From: an uncultured Mycobacteriaceae bacterium
GTDB lineage: Bacteria; Actinomycetota; Actinomycetes; Mycobacteriales; Mycobacteriaceae
DNA length: 44,313 nucleotides
NCBI GenBank assembly: GCA_903927745.1
Contig: CAIYOH010000164.1
Location: 1-44,313, forward strand
Reading direction: 5' to 3'
The notes under the pieces are model-generated. The model was given only the letters and a program-made list of their open reading frames with translations. It did not search any database and was not told the origin of the DNA. This document shows, piece after piece, positions 39,751 through 44,313 of the stretch; position 1 is the first letter of the stretch; each line of letters begins with the position of its first letter. The translations under genes were made by a program, and so were the position numbers.

Positions 39751-40781
39751 CCGGCGGCATCGGCGCCGAGTAATTCCGCCAGTTGCGCCACGGAATACCC
39801 ACCCGGGCCGAGGCCGGCGCGCAGCGCCATCCGCGCGGCGCTCGCCACAGCGGCGTTGAGTGGCGCCGCGATGCCGTGCCGGTGCGCGATCCGGACGATC
39901 TCCCCGTTGAGAAAGTCCGTTTCGATGTTGCCGGTGTTGCGGCTCAACGACTGCCCGGTGGAGTTGCTCGGTCCGCCCTGCCACCCGGGGACTTCTCGGA
40001 TGCTCGGACCGGTGGCCCGTGCCGCCTTGGAGTCCTCGAACGACACGAACTCGATTCCGGCGTTGCGCAGCACGCGCTCACCCTCGTCGCGGACCATGGC
40101 GATCAGCGCGCCTGCGCCCGCGGCATCGCCGGTCAGGGCGGCCACGGCGTTGCCGAGGTTGGTCAGCAGCTTGTTGTACTTCCACGGCGCGACGTCGACG
40201 GGAAGGGACACGAGGACCCCTGCCGGGGTCCAACTCTGGGCGAGGCCCGCCAGGAGGGTGGCGTCCTCGGCCGTGGCGAGCGACGCGGGCCAGCGTGCGA
40301 TGTGAAACTGGCCGGTCACCGGCCACGCCCGCACCACCACCTCGCCCGGCTCGAGATGCACGGCGGGCATCCAGACGCAGATGCCGAACACCCGACGGAA
40401 GTAGCGCAGCGACTTCTCCTCGGCGGCAACGCCGTTGAGGGCGGTCATCACCGGAAGTCGTTCACCGGCGCTCCCCTCGAGACCGCCCGGACCGTGCACC
40501 GGACGATCCGCCCACTCCTGCAACGCGGCGTCGAGTTGCTGGGTTTTCGTCGCAAACACCAACACGTCCCTGGCCGTCAGCTGTACATCCTCGGGTCGCG
40601 ACACCGTCGTCACTGGGGTGCGGAAGGCGCCGTCGGGTGTCCTCAGCGTCAGCCCGTCCGCCGCCAAGACCTCGGCGTGGCGGCCGCGGGCCACCAGGAC
40701 CGCGGGAATCCCCGCCCTGGCGAGCAGCCCGCCCACGGTTCCGCCGATGGCTCCGGCGCCGATGATCACGTAACGGTTCAC
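39738..40781 (-). CDS. Ketopantoate reductase family protein (PanE/ApbA-like)
   Basis: A 347-residue 2-dehydropantoate reductase-like enzyme. The Rossmann nucleotide loop is GAGAIGG (about 8-14), LVARGRHAEVL follows, and the catalytic Lys lies in APWKYNKLLTNLGN; the C-terminal domain has IETDFLNGEIVRIAHRHGI, a strong PanE/ApbA C-terminal signature. True PanE makes pantoate for CoA; many paralogues with other substrates exist and this one is longer than the usual 290-310 residues, so the pathway is left open. GTG 40781 has AGGGAA at good distance. Confidence 0.85.
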   Translation of the reverse strand: MNRYVIIGAGAIGGTVGGLLARAGIPAVLVARGRHAEVLAADGLTLRTPDGAFRTPVTTVSRPEDVQLTARDVLVFATKTQQLDAALQEWADRPVHGPGGLEGSAGERLPVMTALNGVAAEEKSLRYFRRVFGICVWMPAVHLEPGEVVVRAWPVTGQFHIARWPASLATAEDATLLAGLAQSWTPAGVLVSLPVDVAPWKYNKLLTNLGNAVAALTGDAAGAGALIAMVRDEGERVLRNAGIEFVSFEDSKAARATGPSIREVPGWQGGPSNSTGQSLSRNTGNIETDFLNGEIVRIAHRHGIAAPLNAAVASAARMALRAGLGPGGYSVAQLAELLGADAAGPAD

Positions 40782-40888
40782 GCGTTTCCCTGGTGGTTTC
40801 GGCAGAGCCGAGAGGCTCAGGACTGTTGCAGCGTAAGCCCGAGCCGGAGGACACCCTCACCGCACAGCGCAGCGCCGTACGGGCGCAC

Positions 40889-40894
40889 TAGGCT
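40889..40894 (+). promoter_or_regulatory. -10 near a leaderless start for PlsC-like gene
   Basis: TAGGCT fits TANNNT and ends 9 nt before GTG 40903; no ribosome site is present. Confidence 0.4.
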
Positions 40895-40902
40895 CTCTTG
40901 CT

Positions 40903-41652
40903 GTGGAACTGCTCTACGGGACGATCATTCGGCTGGTCATACTGAGCTGGCGCATCATGGGCCTGAAACTCACCGTGATCGATGCCGAGAATATGCCGAA
41001 GACCGGCGGCTTGGTGACCGCAATCAACCACACCGGCTATCTCGATTTCACCTTTGGCGGCTACCCCGCCTACCAACGCAGTAGGCGCAAGACGCGGTTC
41101 ATGGCCAAGCAGGACGTATTCGACCACAAGATCTCGGGGCCGCTGGTGCGACGCATGCGCCACATCCCGGTGAACCGCCGGGATGGGGCGCCCTCCTACG
41201 AGGAGGCGGTTCGGAAACTCAAGGACGGCGAGGCCGTCGGCGTCTACCCCGAGGGCACGATCAGCCGCAGCTTCGAGATCAAGGAGTTCAAGTCCGGGGC
41301 CGCTCGCATGGCGATCGAAGCGGGGGTGCCGATCGTCCCGGTGATCGTCTGGGGCGCGCAGCGGATCTGGACGAAGGGCCAACCGAAGAAGCTGTTTCGC
41401 CCCAAGGTGCCGATCGTGGTGATCGTCGGCGAGCCGATCCAGCCGTCGCTGGGTTCGGCGGAACTCACCGCGCTCCTGCACTCCCGCATGCTGCAGCTGC
41501 TGACACGTGCGCAGGAGCTTTACGGCCCCCATCCCGCGGGCGAATTCTGGGTGCCGCACCGACTGGGCGGCGGCGCCCCATCGGTGGCCGAAGCAGCCCG
41601 CCTGGACGCCCAGGAGGCCGCCGAGCGGGCTGCCCGCCGCGGGACCGCGTAG
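40903..41652 (+). CDS. 1-acyl-glycerol-3-phosphate acyltransferase family (PlsC), Rv3814c/Rv3815c type
   Basis: A 249-residue membrane-associated acyltransferase. One hydrophobic segment at the N-terminus, then the HX4D catalytic motif (His43, Asp48 in NHTGYLD), the glycerol-phosphate motif VYPEGTISRS, and VPIVPVIVWG. It transfers an acyl chain from acyl-CoA to a lysophospholipid or related alcohol. H37Rv has three adjacent paralogues (Rv3814c-Rv3816c) at this place; only one is in the window. The HAD gene follows 6 nt after its stop, so they form an operon. Confidence 0.88.
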   Translation: MELLYGTIIRLVILSWRIMGLKLTVIDAENMPKTGGLVTAINHTGYLDFTFGGYPAYQRSRRKTRFMAKQDVFDHKISGPLVRRMRHIPVNRRDGAPSYEEAVRKLKDGEAVGVYPEGTISRSFEIKEFKSGAARMAIEAGVPIVPVIVWGAQRIWTKGQPKKLFRPKVPIVVIVGEPIQPSLGSAELTALLHSRMLQLLTRAQELYGPHPAGEFWVPHRLGGGAPSVAEAARLDAQEAAERAARRGTA

Positions 41653-41658
41653 CCGGCG

Positions 41659-42513
41659 ATGGCGGAGCCGACTTTCTGCACCCCCTCCCGAACCCCCGGG
41701 GCGCCACCGGCGCTCATCGCCTGCGACGTCGACGGCACGCTGTTCAGCGACGACGACACCATCACCCCGCGCACGCGCGACGCGATCCTGGCCGCCGTTG
41801 CCGGCGGTGCCCAGTTCATCCTGGCGACAGGCCGCCCGCCCCGGTGGATACGCCCGGTGGTCGAGGCGCTCGGTTTCGCTCCGATGGCGGTGTGCGCCAA
41901 CGGCGCCGTCATCTACGACGCCGCCGCCGACAAGGTGGTGTCGGCCCGCATGCTGCCCGTCGACATCCTCGCCGAGTTGGCCGAACTCGCGGGCCGCGTG
42001 CTCCCGGGAGCGGGGCTGGCCGTCGAGCGGATCGGCGAACGCGCCCACGACACGGCCACACCCCAATTCATCAGCTCACCGGGCTACGAACACGCGTGGT
42101 TGAACCCGGACAACACCGAGGTGTCGATCGCCGACCTGCTCAGCGCACCGGCGATCAAGCTGCTGATCCGCCAGGCCGGTGCGCGCAGTGCAGACATGGC
42201 GGCGGTGCTGGCCAAGCACATCGGCATCGAGGGCGACATCACCTACTCCACCGACAACGGGCTGATAGAGATCACGCCACTGGGCACCAGCAAGGCGACC
42301 GGTATCGATGAGGTCGCTCGGCCGCTCGGGATCGCCAGCGACGCGGTGGTGGCGTTCGGCGACATGCCCAACGACATCCCCATGCTGCGGTGGGCCGGTC
42401 ACGGCGTGGCGATGGGCAACGCCCACCACGAGGTGATCGCCGCCGCCAACGAGGTCACTACTCCCAACGGCGACGACGGGGTGGGGCGGGTGCTGGAGCG
42501 GTGGTGGCCGTGA
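41659..42513 (+). CDS. Cof-type HAD-IIB phosphatase (Rv3813c type)
   Basis: A 284-residue haloacid-dehalogenase-like phosphatase. Motif I is ACDVDGTLF (nucleophile Asp23, acid/base Asp25), motif II the Thr in FILATGRPP, motif III a Lys near TSKATGIDEVA, and motif IV FGDMPNDIPML. A C2B cap lies between motifs II and III. Such enzymes dephosphorylate sugar phosphates or other small metabolites. It starts 6 nt after the PlsC-like stop. This pair, followed by the Rv3811-type gene, gives the H37Rv order without the PE_PGRS62 gene between. Confidence 0.88.
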   Translation: MAEPTFCTPSRTPGAPPALIACDVDGTLFSDDDTITPRTRDAILAAVAGGAQFILATGRPPRWIRPVVEALGFAPMAVCANGAVIYDAAADKVVSARMLPVDILAELAELAGRVLPGAGLAVERIGERAHDTATPQFISSPGYEHAWLNPDNTEVSIADLLSAPAIKLLIRQAGARSADMAAVLAKHIGIEGDITYSTDNGLIEITPLGTSKATGIDEVARPLGIASDAVVAFGDMPNDIPMLRWAGHGVAMGNAHHEVIAAANEVTTPNGDDGVGRVLERWWP

Positions 42514-42522
42514 CGCGCGAGG

Positions 42523-42552
42523 CGGCACTAGACGGCACTGAACGGCACTGAA
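42523..42552. repeat. Three tandem 10-bp repeats between convergent genes
   Basis: CGGCACTAGA, CGGCACTGAA and CGGCACTGAA lie head-to-tail in the 42-bp gap between the HAD gene and the Rv3811-type gene, which occupies the position of PE_PGRS62 in H37Rv. Confidence 0.8.
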
Positions 42553-42555
42553 ACG

Positions 42556-44208
42556 CTAAGCGCCGGGTTGCGCCGGCCGCGAGAACCGTTCGACCCCGGC
42601 GGCGCGGACCTCCGGCTGCTGGGCCGACGGCGGCGTCGTGACCCCGGCGATGACCGTGGTGACGGTGCCAGTGAGCCGATCGAAGTTCAGGGTCCCGTGC
42701 TGGAAGTTCTGCGTGACCCGCAGCGGCTCTTGGATTTCCGCGCTGGTCGGCAGCCCCAGCGGGCCACGTTCGTAGTCCTGCGCGGCCCATGCGTCGTAGA
42801 GCGCGCCACCGATCGGTTGGGCCCCGGTGTCGGGCGACCAGTACATCGCGCCCCGGATGAAGGTGACGTAGCGGGCGTCGCCCTCGCCGGTGCCCTCGGG
42901 GGTGGTGGGCGCGCCCAGGGGGCTGTTCATGCCGCCGATCGACTCCCAGTGATCGTAAATTGCCCCGCCCTGCAGGGCCCTGAGCAGCTCCTCCGGGGGA
43001 TCGTTGGTGTGCGCTGCGATGTCGCGTATCTCGTCCAGGAGCGCGTAGGCGGCGTTGCCTGGGCAGTCGGTGTTGCTGACATCGCGGTGGGTGAAGATGG
43101 TCGGCAGCGTCGCGACCGTTCCGGCCGCGACAGTCGTGTAGCGTCCGCCGGCCGACTGCAGTTGCACCACGCCCTTGGGGTCCACGCCGTCCAGGCCCAG
43201 CCGCCAGCCGATCAGCCGGGCCACGGTGCGCAACTGGATCGGCGTCGGCGGCACGTCCTGGAAGTCGCCGATCATCGAAACTCCCCAGGTGTTGCGGTTG
43301 AAGCCGCCGGTGTGGGTGCCCTGCACCGGTTTATTGAGCCCGCCCGCGGCGCCCTCGAATACCTGTCCGTACTTGTCGACCAGCGCGTTGTAGGCGATGT
43401 CGCACCAGCCGAGGGTTCTGGTGTGGTAGCTGTAGATGCCCCTGACGATGCTGGCCGACTCGAGCGGCGAGTAGTCGTTGCTGCCAGCGGTGTGGTGAAT
43501 CACCGCGGCACGAACACTGTTGTTGTACCGCAGGTTAGGGCAGCGCTGCGACTCGTCGGCGCCCCAGTCCGCCCGGCTGATGATCGTGGGCGGCTGCCCG
43601 GGCAGCACGATCTCGGTGGGCGGGGTCCACTCACGATGGGGCGGGGCCTGCGGCGGCGAGATGAGCACCGCGGAGAGGTTCTGCGCCATCGGCTGATCCC
43701 TGGACGCGGGGCGGTAGCCGAGGCCGCCCCGTGACGCCGGGAGCGCCTGGGGGGTCTGCGGTGCCTGGGGTGCCGCCGCGTTGAGTGGTCGGGTGACCGC
43801 GATCTGCACCGTCGTGGTGGTCCCGACGAACACCGGGGCCGTGCCGCGGGGCGCCTCGGCCTGCGCTTGGCCACGCGCTGGCGACGTCGGGTCGGGGGAG
43901 GCCGTCTCGTACTCGGTCTGATACCACGGCCCCCATGAGCCATCGGGGCGCTTGGCACGCACCCGGGTGGAGGTATCGGTCAGGTCGCCGGTGACGGCGA
44001 CGAGCGAGAACGGGGTGCCCTGGGCTACTTCCCGGACGGTCACGCCGGCCCCGAGTCCGACTAGCGGCTGCTCGGTCAGCTTGGTGTCGCGGGGCTGTGA
44101 CTGATCGGCGGCGCGGGAGTCGCTGGACGCGTCCACGAGCCACGAGCCCACGAGGATGGTCGCCGCGACGGCGGTGAGCAACGTCGTGGGCCTGCGACTG
44201 CGGGGCAC
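42556..44208 (-). CDS. Secreted amidase-2/PGRP domain protein with LGFP repeats (Rv3811 type)
   Basis: A 550-residue exported protein, close to Rv3811 (539). Signal peptide about residues 1-34 (ends SRAADQS). Residues about 35-200 are a strand-rich region plus a Pro/Ala linker. The amidase-2 domain (about 208-400) has ISRADWGADES, IHHTAGSND, WCDIAYNALVDKYGQVFEG, THTGGFNRNTWGVSMIGDF and FTHRDVSNTDCPGN, giving the zinc ligands His, His and Cys of N-acetylmuramoyl-L-alanine amidases. The C-terminus (about 410-520) has LGFP-type repeats (MNSPLGAPTTPE, RGPLGLPTSAE) that bind the cell wall. GTG 44208 is supported by a leaderless -10. Likely peptidoglycan remodelling. Confidence 0.9.
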   Translation of the reverse strand: MPRSRRPTTLLTAVAATILVGSWLVDASSDSRAADQSQPRDTKLTEQPLVGLGAGVTVREVAQGTPFSLVAVTGDLTDTSTRVRAKRPDGSWGPWYQTEYETASPDPTSPARGQAQAEAPRGTAPVFVGTTTTVQIAVTRPLNAAAPQAPQTPQALPASRGGLGYRPASRDQPMAQNLSAVLISPPQAPPHREWTPPTEIVLPGQPPTIISRADWGADESQRCPNLRYNNSVRAAVIHHTAGSNDYSPLESASIVRGIYSYHTRTLGWCDIAYNALVDKYGQVFEGAAGGLNKPVQGTHTGGFNRNTWGVSMIGDFQDVPPTPIQLRTVARLIGWRLGLDGVDPKGVVQLQSAGGRYTTVAAGTVATLPTIFTHRDVSNTDCPGNAAYALLDEIRDIAAHTNDPPEELLRALQGGAIYDHWESIGGMNSPLGAPTTPEGTGEGDARYVTFIRGAMYWSPDTGAQPIGGALYDAWAAQDYERGPLGLPTSAEIQEPLRVTQNFQHGTLNFDRLTGTVTTVIAGVTTPPSAQQPEVRAAGVERFSRPAQPGA

Positions 44209-44214
44209 GATCTG

Positions 44215-44220
44215 ATGTTA
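44215..44220 (-). promoter_or_regulatory. -10 giving a leaderless start for the Rv3811-type gene
   Basis: TAACAT on the minus strand ends 7 nt before GTG 44208. A plus-strand TATAGT at 44231-44236 could serve transcription the other way. Confidence 0.45.
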
Positions 44221-44265
44221 CTGATGTTTCTATAGTTATCAGTGGGGCGACACGGCACAATGGCC

Positions 44266-44313
44266 ATCGGAAAGGCCAGCGGAAAGGCCAGCGGAAAGGC
44301 CAGCGGAAAGGCC
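44266..44313 (+). repeat. 12-bp tandem repeat (at least four units) at the right window edge
   Basis: Units of AGCGGAAAGGCC occupy 44278-44289, 44290-44301 and 44302-44313, preceded by a one-base variant ATCGGAAAGGCC at 44266-44277. The array continues beyond the window. If read from ATG 44260 it would encode Met-Ala-Ile-Gly-Lys and then repeated Ala-Ser-Gly-Lys. Confidence 0.9.

Overview
The window is chromosomal DNA of a slow-growing Mycobacterium. The evidence is high GC with strongly G/C-ending codons, frequent GTG starts, recurring TANNNT -10 elements placed 7-9 nt before start codons (leaderless mRNAs), a PE_PGRS gene, a mycofactocin-coupled SDR, a LdtMt1-type L,D-transpeptidase, CtpI and an Rv3811-type amidase. 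No rRNA, tRNA, CRISPR array, insertion sequence or phage gene was seen. A PE_PGRS gene makes a member of the kansasii/marinum/tuberculosis side of the genus more likely than an avium-complex strain, but the species cannot be fixed from sequence alone.

Left block (1-11.6 kb): pepA (partial), an F420/PPOX-type protein, a small membrane protein, ldtA, a membrane acyltransferase with an SGNH domain, an SRPBCC protein, a rhomboid protease and ctpI. Order and relative orientation match M. tuberculosis Rv0125 down to Rv0107c, with several H37Rv genes missing (including the Rv0112-Rv0115 heptose genes). The theme is cell envelope and export.

Middle block (11.6-40.8 kb), not syntenic with H37Rv as far as I can recall: a tightly coupled acyl-adenylating enzyme plus aldehyde-dehydrogenase-like reductase; a methyltransferase; DUF2127 and CaCA-family membrane proteins; two SDRs; an SRPBCC protein; an envelope esterase, a Tat-exported NodB deacetylase and a secreted lipase; a FadD ligase coupled to a triple-DUF190 protein; class I fructose-bisphosphate aldolase; a D-aminoacylase-type amidohydrolase; a PE_PGRS with a seven-repeat YVTN C-terminus followed by a PrrB-like histidine kinase and a compositionally atypical MFS transporter; an Eis-family acetyltransferase; a P450; a DUF4185 protein; a ctaD copy; and a ketopantoate-reductase-like enzyme.

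Right block (40.9-44.3 kb): a PlsC acyltransferase, a Cof-type HAD phosphatase and the amidase-2/LGFP protein. This matches Rv3814c/Rv3815c, Rv3813c and Rv3811. The window therefore joins two segments that lie on opposite sides of oriC in H37Rv.

The strongest leads are: (1) the N-terminal half of CtpI reads as a degenerate second P-type ATPase fused to the active one; (2) a two-gene carboxylate-to-aldehyde module with no carrier protein; (3) three tandem DUF190 domains in one chain, a possible pseudo-trimer of a PII-like fold; (4) a PE_PGRS with a complete seven-blade propeller in a putative operon with an orphan sensor kinase and a transporter; and (5) a 12-bp tandem repeat running off the right edge.
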